A DNA stretch of 64,000 nt. Source: Myotis daubentonii. Taxonomy: Eukaryota > Chordata > Mammalia > Chiroptera > Vespertilionidae. The position numbers and the translations under genes were made by a program. Within the stretch, counting starts at the first letter, position 1, and every line of letters starts with the position of its first letter. The stretch spans positions 88,926,546 through 88,990,545 of the forward strand of contig NC_081847.1 in the NCBI RefSeq assembly GCF_963259705.1. Direction: 5' to 3'. Below, piece after piece: positions 12,426 to 23,944 of this stretch. A model generated the notes under the pieces. It saw only the letters and a program-made list of their open reading frames with translations, ran no database searches and was not told the origin of the DNA.

Positions 12426-15400
12426 ATACAATGAAAATCACAGAGCATAAATGGACTTAATAAATCTAAGTTTCTCTTTGTGAAGAAAGAGTAGTTTATG
12501 GCTAAACTTGGGGTAATGTATTGGCTTTGATCGTGATCAGTGCCAATGAGTGGCAAATACCTGATTTTATCTGAGAAAGCATGTTTCAACGGCTCTCCTA
12601 CAGGAAAACACTCGGGTGAAACTGGGCAGGGAGTTCACTTGGATAACACGGAGGCTCTGCCGCTGCGGCGTTAGCTGTTGCCTCCAAAGCTGCCAACTCA
12701 GCTTTGCTCTGAGAGCAGAGAAGTTGCCCAGGTTCGCCCCCAGCGAAAACATTAAACCACCATGTCTCACGAGAAAACCAAACATCAGAATCAGGAGGAA
12801 CCACAAGCAAGAAACCAAATAAGTCCTTCGGGAAGGAATTTTCTCCTCTAACGTGAGCCTGTCAAAGCCTCCCCCTGGGAAGCAGGCTGCCGGGGGACCT
12901 GCAGACAAGGCAGGAGGAGTCCCCGCTCTGGGGACTGATGCTTCGGGAGCCACCCCGAACTGCTTGCCCTGCTCTCACCCGCCTCTATGCAAAAGAGTTC
13001 ATTTTATACTAACCCGTACTGCATTTACTTCTACATCCGACCACCATGCCTGAAAGAACAGAATACTAATGGAAATCAAATATGTTGTAAAAAAGTACAG
13101 AGAAAACAGAACTATTCCTGCTGGATGAGGCTGGCCTGCACATGATGAAAGAGGGGAAAAGCCCAGACACAATAAACACAGAACGAACATGCAGGAGAAC
13201 TCTGTCCCGCAACTGAACAGCTTTGGACCAGCGCCGCGGTCAGGGGTCCTCCAAGAAAAGTGGACCCTTGAGAGGCACAAGGAAACCCTGCTCAGCTGCA
13301 CATCGGTCTGACGACACTGACTGTCACATTTCATTACTTCCTCTCCAGGTCCTTCCCTGTTACTCGCACACACCCCCTCACACACATTGCCACAGAACTA
13401 GAAACATAGCGCTTTAGATCTGCAAATTAACGACATGAATTTGAAGGTGGGGGGATCGGGGAGGAGGACAGGAGACATCTGTCCTGCACCCATGTGGGGG
13501 CGGCAGTGAAATGCCACCCGAGTTATGCCACTGCCACAGAAGAAGTGAGAGTTCAGTTCATAGAGGCGGTTGTGCCTTACCTGGCTGCTGTGTAGTTAAC
13601 GGCAGCACCGAGCCCCTCGTTCTTCCTCTGAAGCACTACACAGGCTGAGCGCTACAGGATTTGACCTTATGCATTTCCCCAGAAGAAACTCCACAGTAAC
13701 CTTTCACTTCAGTAAAACGCTGTGCTCATTCTTCCCCTTGTACTCAACACACAGCAATCTAATACACCTCATCATGTGGCCCGTTACCATGGCAGCAATG
13801 AATCCAGCTGCTGAAATACAAAAGACTGACAAAAAAGTTGCTTTTCTCCCCTCCACCCACCCTGACAAAGTCAGATTTTTTGTGTGCCTGAATGACAAGT
13901 CGAATTTGAATATATTTTTGTTGCTGACTCAACTTCGTGAGCAAGAAAAAAGAAGAAAAAGGAATAACAGAGGTTTAAGAATAGAAGGTGTCCAAAGCAT
14001 TGAGACTAACTAATGAAATAACCGAAAGCAGTTTTAAGTTGCCTCTAATCCCTGGGAATACTGATGATTATCTACCACTTCTGTTAACCAAACATTTTTT
14101 AAAGGCCAGTTACCAACTCAACAGGAAATGCAGCAATACCTCACAGCTCCTTTAAAAATCTAAAAACATGCTAAATGACTCAGTAAACACAGATGCTGAA
14201 AACACTATGTTAGTATTTGAAGGGCTAGTCTCAGAGTGCTTTTCTAGGGCAAAGTGCTAATCGCAGCTCAGAGGTGGGAGGTAAAAAGTTCCATTCTAAA
14301 AATCCACCGACACCCTCTGTTTAACCATTATTTAAACAGATTCGGTTTCAGTACTATTGAACGTGATCACGGCTCTGGATTTGTGGTGATACAAGCGCCT
14401 AGAATCAACCAACTCTATTTGGGCTTTTACATGAAGAGTGGAGGTCTTGGAGTGGGGACGCTGTCAACGCTGAACAATCCTGGGGCCCTCTCCCCCAAAC
14501 CAACAGCTGCATAATCAAGCTTTAAGGAACCCCCCAGTTTATTCCCAGCGCTCTAAGGAAGGCTGGTGAGGGTCCTGGTGCCTGGGGCACAGGGCAGGGC
14601 ACAGTGGCTGTTTCTGGAATAGATAAAGCAGGGGATGAGTGTGCTGCCGGGCTCGTGGAGGGAACCCCCATGGCGCACAGCTTTCCCTGCTGGGCTGAAC
14701 TCAGGAGGAATCTGCATAGGCTTCTCAGGGCTCCGCATGCAAAGGGAGGCGGAGGCCAGAAGCTCCACAGAGGAGCAATAGGGGAGTCACACCGGACTCT
14801 CGCCCATATTAGTTTTGTGGTCTTGGGTGGATTATTCAACATCTCTAAACCTTAGCTGCTCTTCTGTAAAGTCCCTACTTTAAAGCGTTATGAAAGGGAT
14901 GAAATGAGAAACCAGCAAGAACTGAGCTTTAAACACACCACGTGCTCAACAAACGATGGCTGGTGTTATTTAGTGACAATGTTCATGCGCTTTGAGGAAG
15001 ACGGACGATGAGAGAGCTCGCTGGCACTTGACTTTCCCTTGCTGATCAAACTGTCACTCCCAACCAGATACACACGATCAATCTCACCCTTCACAATATG
15101 AGTTTGGATAGTGACACCATATAAATACAATGATCATTTCAGACAAATAGCGAGGCTTGCTTGCCGTCCCCTACAAACCATCTAGGAGGTTCTGACTGGT
15201 CAAAAGGTTGTGCATATTCCCAGTGCTAAATGAATTATGGGAAGAGTGTTAAACTTGAAAGTTGATTTAAAGAAGATTCTAAACATAAAAGAAAAATGCA
15301 CCCAGTAAAAGAGCTCATTTTGATATTTATGTTGTATTCTCAAGGAATAGTCTATTTTCCCCCCCAATTAAAATGGGGTAGGAGGAATTTTCATCACAAG

Positions 15401-18400
15401 AAGCTTCAGAATAAAAGCTATGCGCCCAGGCTGCCTATTTAACAACTTACTGATGTAGGGTCACCAGGAGCCTTTAGAAGTTCCCCTTGATCTGTAACAA
15501 GCGCTGTAAACCGCTCACCAATACAGACCTTTCTCCACCGTCATCTAACTCAGGAAATTACCTGACACCAAAGCCAACTGCATAGGCACATTAGCATTCA
15601 GATCTCTCTGAAGACTTACAGGGCAAAGAGGCAGCTGGGGGTTTAAAAACAAAACGAAGCAAAACAAAGACGTGACAGAGAAAGATTTCCATCACAGGAA
15701 GTTGCCAGAAAGAATAAAATGAATGCCGCTGCACGTTGCAAGGTTTCTCTACCATTAAAAAAAAAAATCCCTACAACAAATCAGTAGAGATTATTAAAAT
15801 AGTGTTGTGACTCATGACGACACAGCCCTGTGAAGGGCGTGAGGAAGGCAGAACAGCCAAAAGGCAGGAAGCGCGGGCCCTGGACAGTCGCACCCCTAGT
15901 CCTCTGCAGAGCAGCTGACGAGGGAAAGACTCAGAGAAGCACCATCTGAATAATTCATAACTGTTCTCAGGTGTGGCTGGCTGAATAGAGACTCTTTCAC
16001 TGTTTGCTTTCATTTCTTTACCTTGAGCCTTTTTTTCCTCCTACTAATTGGTCATGTACCTAAATGTTCTTCATTTTGTAAATTTAAGAGTCTGCCATTT
16101 ATCTCGTGAATGTAGCCGGCTACTGGAGCATTCCACATGGTCAGCAAACACCCTGTGTCAGGTGGTAAAGCGACTGGTTTGAATTCCCCTGAGCATTAGC
16201 GCATATGACGTCAGTATATTTGGTTTCACAGAGTTTTAAATCCCCTTTGGCCAATGTTAGGATTAACGTCTCGCGCAGTGTGAACGAACTTTGTAATCTG
16301 TGCTGGTATGACCCACTTAATTCCTAGGAAGAATCCAGTCACCTGGGGAGAAACAGTCTTGGCCACATAACGCTTCAGAACGTACAGGAAGTGGGCTCGC
16401 CAAGCCCTGGGCCCAGAGAGGGGAGGGCGCTGGGAGGTTATCTGCTTCACTGCTCTCTCTTCAGACACGAGAGCCCCTAATTTCCCACAAACTCAAGGTC
16501 ACAGAATGGGCTCTGAGGTCACAAGCTTGAATTAAGCAGCCTGGCTACAAAAAAACCCTTGGCTGCTAATGTCAATACAATTAAAATAAGACAAAACAAT
16601 TTGAACCTCTGCAAATGCAAATTTTTTTTTGGGGGGGGGTCACATTTAAAAAATATTATTTTATGACACCACAAGTGTTTTTTTCGGGGGGGGGGAGGGC
16701 AAATAAGAAAACTTGCTAATAGCAACAATGACAAAAAGAGATTCTAACCTGGACAATTTTTGCAAGCACATAGTTTCTTGGGCCACTTTGAGCAGCTGAC
16801 TGAAAAAATATTAATCAGATTAGTATCACTCTATTTCATGAAAATTTCTTATGAAAGAACAAGGCTGTTGCAAGCTATCTCAATTTATATAAGTCAATAT
16901 CAAGATATTCTATTTTACCCTTAAGATGTTTTCGAAACATACATCGCTCTTTTGAATTGTATTAATGGTGCTGTAAATAATAGGGGTTTTTTGTGATTTC
17001 CTGCTGTTGACATATCACAGAAAATATATTTTTTAAAAGCACTGTGAAATTGATGGCTACATATCCTACAGATAACTTACTGTGAACCTTGAGTCATTTT
17101 ATCCTACTCACCTATGGAAATTTATTCACAAATGTAAAGATTTATGAAATAACATTGAAGCACATATGATTCCACTCTCTGAGGTAACCAAGATCTACAT
17201 TTTGATGTATTTCTTTAATTTATGTATTAAAACTCTTGGATCATTTTGAATTTGCTTTCTTTTGTTTAATGAATGACATGTAAAATAAACACAGTATGGT
17301 ATATAGTCTTTCAAAATATTTAAAATATTTGCATAAAATTCTATTTGGATACATCAGAATATATTTAGCCATCCTTATTGTTAAATATATATTTAGCTCT
17401 TTCCAGGTTTCTTTTTATAAGCCATGTACCTTTATATATAAATGTTTGGCTAATTTGGCTAATTTCTTTTGAATAGATTCCTGTGGGGGTGAGGGCTATT
17501 GAGTTTAAGTTAGCAAGTCTAAGCACAGGATTTTAGAATTGGCAGGATGCATACCTATAACTTCGTATAATACTTCACTGTATTAATGAGGAAACGGAGA
17601 CTCACTGAGGTGAAATAACTGGCAGGAAGTCTTGCCATGAATTCTCCCAGGGCCAGAGCAGGACCTGGCGTCCTGGGTCAGCTCCCCTAGCTTCCGTAAT
17701 GTCACCACGCTGACTCTCAATGGCGGTTCATCTCGGAGGTGCTCCCTCCCTGACCCAGTGGTACCATCTGTGGAACTCCATGAATGTGCCCCGGAGTCCA
17801 TGGCAGGGATGGGAGCTCCTTGGAGGTGGGTGACACTGGCTTTTCTGTCAGGGGCAAGCCATATGGTGGTATCTCTATAGCCACCTTCCACTGGCAGCAA
17901 AAGCGAGTGGATACTGAGAAGAAGCAAACATACTCCAGGACCAGAATCTGTCCTGAGGAGGACAAGATGCAAAAAGATTCCAAGAGGGTTGGGAGGTCAG
18001 GTTGCTCATAGCGTTAGTGAGTCCCAGTAGATATAAAATTAGGAAGAGCCCTGAGGGCTCTGCGTTCTGTCATGGCCTTGTATTCTGCCAAGAGGGTCTA
18101 TGTGCTGAGCGGCAGACTCCAGGTAGCTCCCAGGGGGAGGGGAAGACGTGTGCCCACTCTTCCTCTGGGACAAGCCCATACCCGGTAAACCAGGTGTGAC
18201 TGCATGGCCAGGATGATGCCTCCATTTGAGTAAGTCTGTTCTTTTTTAGCACGAGGGAAAGGGGAGGGGCATGTCTGAAAATCAAGTCTACCTGTGAAGT
18301 CAAGGAAACAAGGAGACTCCCGAGACCTTGCTCTTGAAAGAATTCATTTTCTTAGTCTGAATACACAGAACTCAGAGGTCCTTGTGTGTGTTTGTCTCTT

Positions 18401-18474
18401 GCATGTGGCTCATTCTAAAATGAGATGACTTATTCTAATTCAGTATGTTTTAATAAGTGCCTTCTAAAAGCACA
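12426..18474. other. Long mostly unique stretch without an identified gene
   Basis: I could not place a gene in these 6 kb. Forward MIR-like sequence lies at about 14800-14990 and reverse MIR-like sequence at about 17560-17700 ('attaatgaggaaacggagac'). The 12570-13420 region is GC-richer. Its minus-strand frames up to 128 codons have no recognised domain. A donor-like site (CCAG|GTAAGG, minus strand) lies at 13580, after a short open stretch with a poor acceptor. Two unusual T-run/G-run junctions lie at about 16621-16640 and 16678-16697. Confidence 0.4.
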
Positions 18475-18800
18475 TCCTATCTACTAATAGACAAACATGG
18501 TAATTGCCCATACCTTTGCTATGCCTCCCATTGGCTAATCAGCGAGATATGCAAATTAAGTGCCAACAAAGATGGCGGTTAATTTGCATATGTAGGTGCG
18601 AAGTGGCGGAGCTAAGACTGAAGGTGGCTCCGGCCGGAGCAGTGAAGGCTTGAAGGCAGCTCCAGCAGGAGCAGTGAAGGCTGAAGGTGGCTCTGGCCTG
18701 AGAGAAGGCCTGGGTCCCGGGTGCCAGAGGAAGACCGGTGCCGGCAGCCAGGGGAAGGGAAGGCCTATTGCAAGAATCTTTTCATGCAACAGGCTTCTAG
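18475..18800 (+). mobile_element. HeliBat-type Helitron, left member of a tandem pair
   Basis: It begins TCCTATCTACTAATAGACAA after a host A (18474) and ends in a 3' palindromic segment and GGCTTCTAG at 18800. It contains 'gatatgcaaatta' and 'agatggcggtta' blocks and a GC-rich repeated internal part (18603-18700). The 5' text differs from the ordinary 'aataaaaggctaatatgcaaat' type, so it belongs to a different subfamily from its right neighbour. No coding capacity. Confidence 0.85.
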
Positions 18801-19170
18801 TCCTATATAATAAAAGGCTAATATGCAAATAGACCTAATGGCAGAACAACTGGTTGTTATGATGTGCACTGACCACCAGGGGGCAGGTGCTCAATACAGG
18901 AGCTGCTCCCTGGTGGTCAGTGCACTCCCACAGGGGGAGCGCCGCTCAGCCAGAAGCCCTGAGCCAAGCTCATGACTGGCGAGCACAGCGGTGGTGGTAG
19001 GAGCCTCTCCTGCCTCTGTGGCAGTGCTAAGGATGTCTGACTGATGGCTTAGGCCCACTACCAGGAGTGGGCCATCTGTCAGACATCCCCTGAGGGCTCC
19101 TGGACTACGAGAGGGCACAGGCCAGGCTAGGGATCCCCGAGTGCATGAATTTCATGCATTGGGCCTCTAG
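18801..19170 (+). mobile_element. HeliBat-type Helitron, right member of a tandem pair
   Basis: It begins TCCTATATAATAAAAGGC directly after the CTAG of the left member, with no base between. It ends with the hairpin GCATGAATTTCATGC and GGGCCTCTAG at 19170, followed by a host T. Its body closely resembles the copies at 7624 and 47567 ('gctccctggtggtcagtg', 'gggggagcgccgctcagcc'). No coding capacity. Confidence 0.9.
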
Positions 19171-20700
19171 TATAGTATAAGATGTCAAAAAGTAGAAATG
19201 CCCTTCAACCTGGAAGGGGAGATAAGCTATGGATAAAGAAAATATAGCTGTAGATATAATAAATGAGAAAAATATAATTAACTGACTTGACAGTAGATAG
19301 ATAATTTAATTAGTGTAGTTTAGGCAGAATATTGCGGGGGGCGGCAGGAGTACCCATTTAGGGTGGCCCAAGCTTGGAAAGCGTTTGCTGTTGGGATGTT
19401 AGATATAGTTTCCAAGATTCTTGAACTTTGTGTGTACAGACTTGGAACATATGAGCACGGCAAACATTCTGGAGGTCTAGGGAGGGATGTGTATGTACCC
19501 CACGAGCATAGTCAGTGACAAAGATCAGATGTAGGTGTGATAGAAGCTGGGTTTCTCCCTTCCTTTCTAACCTCCCTCTGGGAAAGGACACGTGGTTAAG
19601 TCGTCAGTGACAAGGTGAGGGGAGAGGGCGGGCGTAACTGCCCATGAAGTAAAATGTGCATGTATATCATAGGCAATGGCATGGAGAGACCAGAAAGCAG
19701 ATGCAATGCCGCGCACCCAGCAGGCCCTCAGTAGAAGTTAATTATTCATGAGAATTATGATAAAAATAAAGCCTATTAGAAAATGAGGCAACAATAAAAT
19801 TAAGGCAGGACTATAGGAGAATAAATTATTATGGGAAAACACAGAGTAAGAGATAGTTGGAAAAGATGTAAGGTAAATTAGGGGGAAGGGTAAAAAGAGA
19901 AGCATATGTATTTCAAGAGAACACATAGCAAAATTACCCAGAAGGAGGGACAGAAGAGAGCACTGAAGAAGTACACCTTATTGAGAAAGTGGAACAAACT
20001 GAGATAAATAACAAACTAACATGTGACACTTCATTGTATACACTTAATGAATTCCAGGGTTTGAATGAATGGAAAAGGTTCATGTGGTTAACACCTTTTA
20101 TGTACATTGACTCATAATATAAAGACCCTGGGCACTCTGGACCTTCCTGGCAAATGCTCCATTGGCAGGGACCATTCACCTGTGTTTCGGAGGTGCCCAT
20201 TTATGATACCGGGGAGCTCACTGGAGCCAACCTGGGAGGTGTTACCCGAGCTCCACGCCTCGCACTGGCCATTCTCCATCAGGCCATTGCGTGCTGTTCA
20301 CAGCCTCCCGGGCTGTGAAATGGAGAAGCCATACCCCTCGGTGAACGATAGCCAGGAAGGGAAGTGACAGAGGCCTGTGAGGAGGCACTGAAGCTGTGGA
20401 AAGGGTGGCTGCACATAAACAACATGAGCAGGTGCTCTCTCTCTGCTGATGGCCCCGCAGTGGGCTCCTGCCAGGTGACACATCAGGAAGGCCTCCAGAT
20501 ATGATATCCAAATCACGACCCATAAGTAGCGCGAGGCAGGAAGGCCTGGCATTCTCTGTTGTTCATAAGAAATCAGAAGTGTTTTTGAAGGACACTCTAC
20601 ATCCCATTCCATTTACAGCCTCCCAGTGACGTGTGCAATGGAGAAACTTAGTGTTTCTATGCACCTCTACACACAGATTGAATAGAGAAACCCTGGACAC
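19171..20700. other. Unassigned non-coding sequence
   Basis: No gene is seen. Part of 19680-19740 resembles a MIR tail. Minus-strand frames up to 104 codons near 20240-20612 overlap each other in two frames and show no domain. Confidence 0.35.
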
Positions 20701-20807
20701 ACCCTAACCCTAACCCTAACCCCAACCCCAAACCCAACCCCAACCCCAAACCCAACCCCAACCCTATCCCTAACCCTAACCCTAATCCTAATCCTAACCC
20801 TAACCCA
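20701..20807 (+). repeat. Interstitial telomeric repeat
   Basis: A tract of about 107 bp reads (CCCTAA)n, the C-rich strand of the vertebrate telomere repeat. Units near both ends are exact. The middle is degenerate, with CCCCAA and CCCAAA variants. It lies between ordinary unique sequences, so it is interstitial rather than a chromosome end within this window. Confidence 0.95.
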
Positions 20808-22012
20808 AATGGGGAAAGCCATTGGAGAGCATGAGTCCTAGCAGATTCTTTGTTCTGTACTCTGTGAAAATTATGTCAAAGATGTTAGGGTCCAGTCCCT
20901 TTGCTTCTCTCGTCATTCTGTATATAGTCTTATAAGACTATAGGGAAGGGCATTATTTTTATGATTTAATGAGCTACTTCTAAGAAAGCTAGTGTTTCAC
21001 CAGCTCATTAGAAACGTCTGGGATGGCTAGGGCAGAATTAAGGCCTGGGTCACCCAGCTGAAACTAACGTCAATGCTTCAGTTATTCATTGATGTTCTTC
21101 AGACTCTCAGACACACCTCCACTGGTTACTAGGCAACCACGGCTTATTGAAATTAGTATACATTAAGCATAAACTTTATGTGTGAGTATGAAAGGGATCT
21201 GAATATTTTAGTGTGAAGGCAATCATGAGCTGAACTAGCCTATTATCTTTGTTATTAGGTGAGACAAAATGTGAGGGCCTCGAACATCTTTCAGAAAGTG
21301 GATTAATAAGATTTTACTGAAAAGGCTTTGTGCTTACAGGTGACAACCTACACACAGCAGCCTCAGCGCTGGTCAATACAGAAAATGTCAGTCATTTTTA
21401 TCCAGTGGAGGAATTCCTGTTAAGAACTGAGTTCTGACAGAGATTGGCGAGCCCTGCGTCTGAGGCCCCTCCACTCCTGGTATGGTAGAAAGGGAGAATC
21501 CCAGAGAGAAGGGGAAGGTTTTAGATTAGGGTCATTTTACCATTGTGTTTCCCGTCTGCAAGAGTTTCCTGCCAGAGGAGAACTCAAGCTCTGTGGAGAG
21601 GGGCCCGGGACTCAGGTGGTAGCAGGCTTTGTCTCTCTCAGGGTGGAACCCACTTGGAGGCGGCATGTGAACTGAGGGCTGAGTCTGTGGCCGGATAGAA
21701 CAGGGTGTAGTCTGTTAAACTGGCCATGAGAGAGTCATTTGCTCTGGCTGAATGGGAAGAATGGAAGAATGCAGCCGGATCTGGAATGTAGCAAGGCTTT
21801 TTTCTCTCCAAATGTGTCTTTTGTGGATGCTACTACCCTGGGAAGAAATTCAACTTCAGAAGGGAAACCATGTGATCCTGGAGTTTATATTGATTAGGAA
21901 GGCATGGTGTAATATAAAGACCTGTTCTGAGAAAAAGACAGCCACCTTACTTATCTATGCCACTAGAATTGGTATAAAAATGCATGTATTTATCTGAGTC
22001 TGCAGGCATATT
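20808..22012. other. Unassigned non-coding sequence
   Basis: No gene or confident repeat was found. The short frames here show no recognisable domain. Confidence 0.35.
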
Positions 22013-22025
22013 ATAAACACACATA

Positions 22026-22249
22026 GCCCTAACCGGTTTGGCTCAATGGATAGAGCGTCGGCCTGCAGACTGAAGGGTCCCAGGTTCGATTCCGGTCCAG
22101 GGCATGTACCTTGGTTGCGGGCACATCCCCAGTAGCGGGTGTGCAGGAGGCAGCTGATCGATGTTTCTCTCTCATCGATGTTTCTAGCTCTCTATTCCTC
22201 TCCCTTTCTCTCTGTAAAAAAATCAATAAAATATCTATATTTTTAAAAA
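22026..22249 (+). mobile_element. VES SINE with a perfect 13 bp target duplication
   Basis: The head reads GCCCTAACCGGTTTGGCTCA, the B box AGGTTCGATTCC is at about 22082, and the usual 'ggaggcagctgatcgatg', CT-rich and 'aatcaataaaat' parts follow. The 13 bp sequence ATAAACACACATA flanks it exactly (22013-22025 and 22250-22262). This shows L1-type target-primed insertion and a young age. Confidence 0.95.
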
Positions 22250-22262
22250 ATAAACACACATA

Positions 22263-22777
22263 ATCATGGTAAACTTCCTAGCCCACTGTTACGGAATTGT
22301 TAGGAATTAACAGAATAGAGAGGTACATTATTCCTCTGCTTAGATGATTTGAAACCATCAGATTCAAAGTTTAAGACTGTGCTAAAATGAACTATACAGA
22401 TTCAAAAGTCTGGTTTTAAAAGTTACAAGATCAATTGATGGTTAAAATACAAGCTAAAACAAACTGTCACTCACATGAACAGACCAATATGAAAGCACAT
22501 TATCATTAATTTTTGTTAACTCACCATAATCCTTATTTTTTTGTTAGGAAAACAACACAGTTTTAAAAGTCATACTCACATAAAGAGAAATAGCATTATG
22601 CAAACTCTTCTGAGGAAATAAAGGGCCAATTGACCAACAAAAGACAATTTAACAAGGCAGGGACAGAACTAGGAATGCCAATGGAATTCTTATTTTTTTC
22701 TAAGATACCATACAGTATTCAAAGACAGACACAGCAGTGTACATATGCTCATACTATAAAAAATTCTTTTCCACCCT
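22263..22777. other. AT-rich gap between two VES SINEs
   Basis: No gene or recognised repeat is seen. Confidence 0.35.
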
Positions 22778-22779
22778 AG

Positions 22780-22982
22780 CTGGTTTGGTTCCTGCGGACT
22801 AAAGGGTCCCAGGTTTGATTCCAATTGAGGGCACATGCCCAGGTTGGGGGCTCAATCCCCAGTGTGAGGCATGCAGGAGGCAGCCAATCAATGATTCTCT
22901 CTCATCATTTATGTTTCTATCTCTCTCTCCCCCTCTCCTTTCCTCTCTGAAATCAATAAAAATATATAAAAAGTTAAAAAAG
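22780..22982 (+). mobile_element. VES SINE with a deletion in the tRNA-like head
   Basis: It begins CCCTAGCTGGTTTGGTTCCT and joins directly to 'gcggactaaagggtccc'. About 20-25 bp normally present between the A box and this point are missing. The B box is changed (AGGTTTGATTCC). The body and tail are complete. The flanks 'attcttttcc' and 'attattttcc' suggest an imperfect target duplication. Confidence 0.85.
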
Positions 22983-23608
22983 AATTATTTTCCCCTTCTG
23001 TATTTTCAACACATTATCCACATAACCGTAGTAGACCAAAGATATAGCTATGTATCTTGTTGTTTTAATATACCAGGTATTTATGGAACACATATGTTTA
23101 AAAGAAGTGAATATGTTACAATCATTTCAGATGCCATTTTTAGCATCACATTATGCTTGTCACTGCCTGTATTATTGTGGTATTTCCATTAAAGGGCAAT
23201 TTGGGTTTTCACAAAATTAAATATTCACAGTAATGCACATAAGACAATAAGCAGGATGCGGGCCAGGGGGACGTTTCTGGTTTGTTCAGCAATATGTCTA
23301 GCACCTGGCAAAGCTCCTGATAGTCACTTAATTCTCAATAAGTATTTGATGAATAATAAATCTACTTCTACAGATTATAAATAAAACCAAAATCAATCTT
23401 ATTTCCACAGTCTCTTCTTAGACTCAAAACTTCTCTTGGGGGAAAATAAGATCAAGAATCTAGGAACACTGGCTTGTCTGTTGTTTGGTGGAGGGTAGTT
23501 AGGTGGTAGGAGACTCAGATTGGTCTTGGTTGTGGCTTTGTTGCTGATTGTTGGGATGGTACATAACCTCTCTGGGCCTCACCTTCCTCAAATGTAAAAT
23601 TAGGGAGT
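22983..23608. other. Unique sequence ending in MIR-like DNA
   Basis: No gene is seen. Bases about 23520-23608 read like a forward MIR core ('aacctctctgggcctcacct' followed by 'aaatgtaaaattaggg'). Confidence 0.5.
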
Positions 23609-23944
23609 TGCTAAGGTCTGAATGTTTGTGTCCCCCTCAAATTCACATGTTGAAATCTTAATGCCCATGTGGTCGTATTAGGAGGTGATTAGACCGTGAC
23701 CGTGGAGACTTTACGAATGGGATTAATGCTCTTATACAGAGACCCCACAAAGCTCCCCAGCCACTCCCACCAGGTGAGGTGGTGTCTAGTTATGCACCAG
23801 GAAAAAGGCCCAGCCCAAAGCAACACCAGGCTGCCACTTTGTTTTGTATTTCCAGCCCCCAGAGTTGTGAGAAACACATTTCTTTCTTTCATAAGCTACC
23901 CAGTCTCTCATATTTTGTTATAGCAGCCAGAATGGACTAAGACA
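23609..23944 (+). mobile_element. Solo LTR of the ERVL-MaLR class
   Basis: It starts TGCTAAGGTCTGAATGTTTG and contains 'tgtgtccccctcaaattcac', 'aggaggtgattagaccgtga' and 'cccccagagttgtgagaaac'. It ends 'gccagaatggactaagaca'. This is the standard order of a MaLR (MST/MLT1-like) LTR from TG to CA. No internal retroviral sequence is next to it, so it is a solitary LTR, and at this divergence it is an old insertion. Confidence 0.85.

Noticed and set aside
12567..12953. 128-codon minus-strand frame with a hydrophobic segment
   Set aside because: Two minus-strand frames are open at once, there is no recognised family, and no promoter or splice support is visible.
13581..13627. Minus-strand segment with donor CCAG|GTAAGG and a protein-like frame (NEGLGAAVNYTAA)
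   Set aside because: The acceptor is poor and a stop lies just upstream, so evidence is too thin to call an exon.
16621..16700. Two T-run/G-run junctions (eight T then ten G; seven T then C and nine G)
   Set aside because: Odd, but most likely homopolymer drift or sequencing error; no function can be argued.
20107..20612. Overlapping frames near 20.1-20.6 kb as a gene
   Set aside because: Frames overlap on both strands, with no domain and no exon signals.
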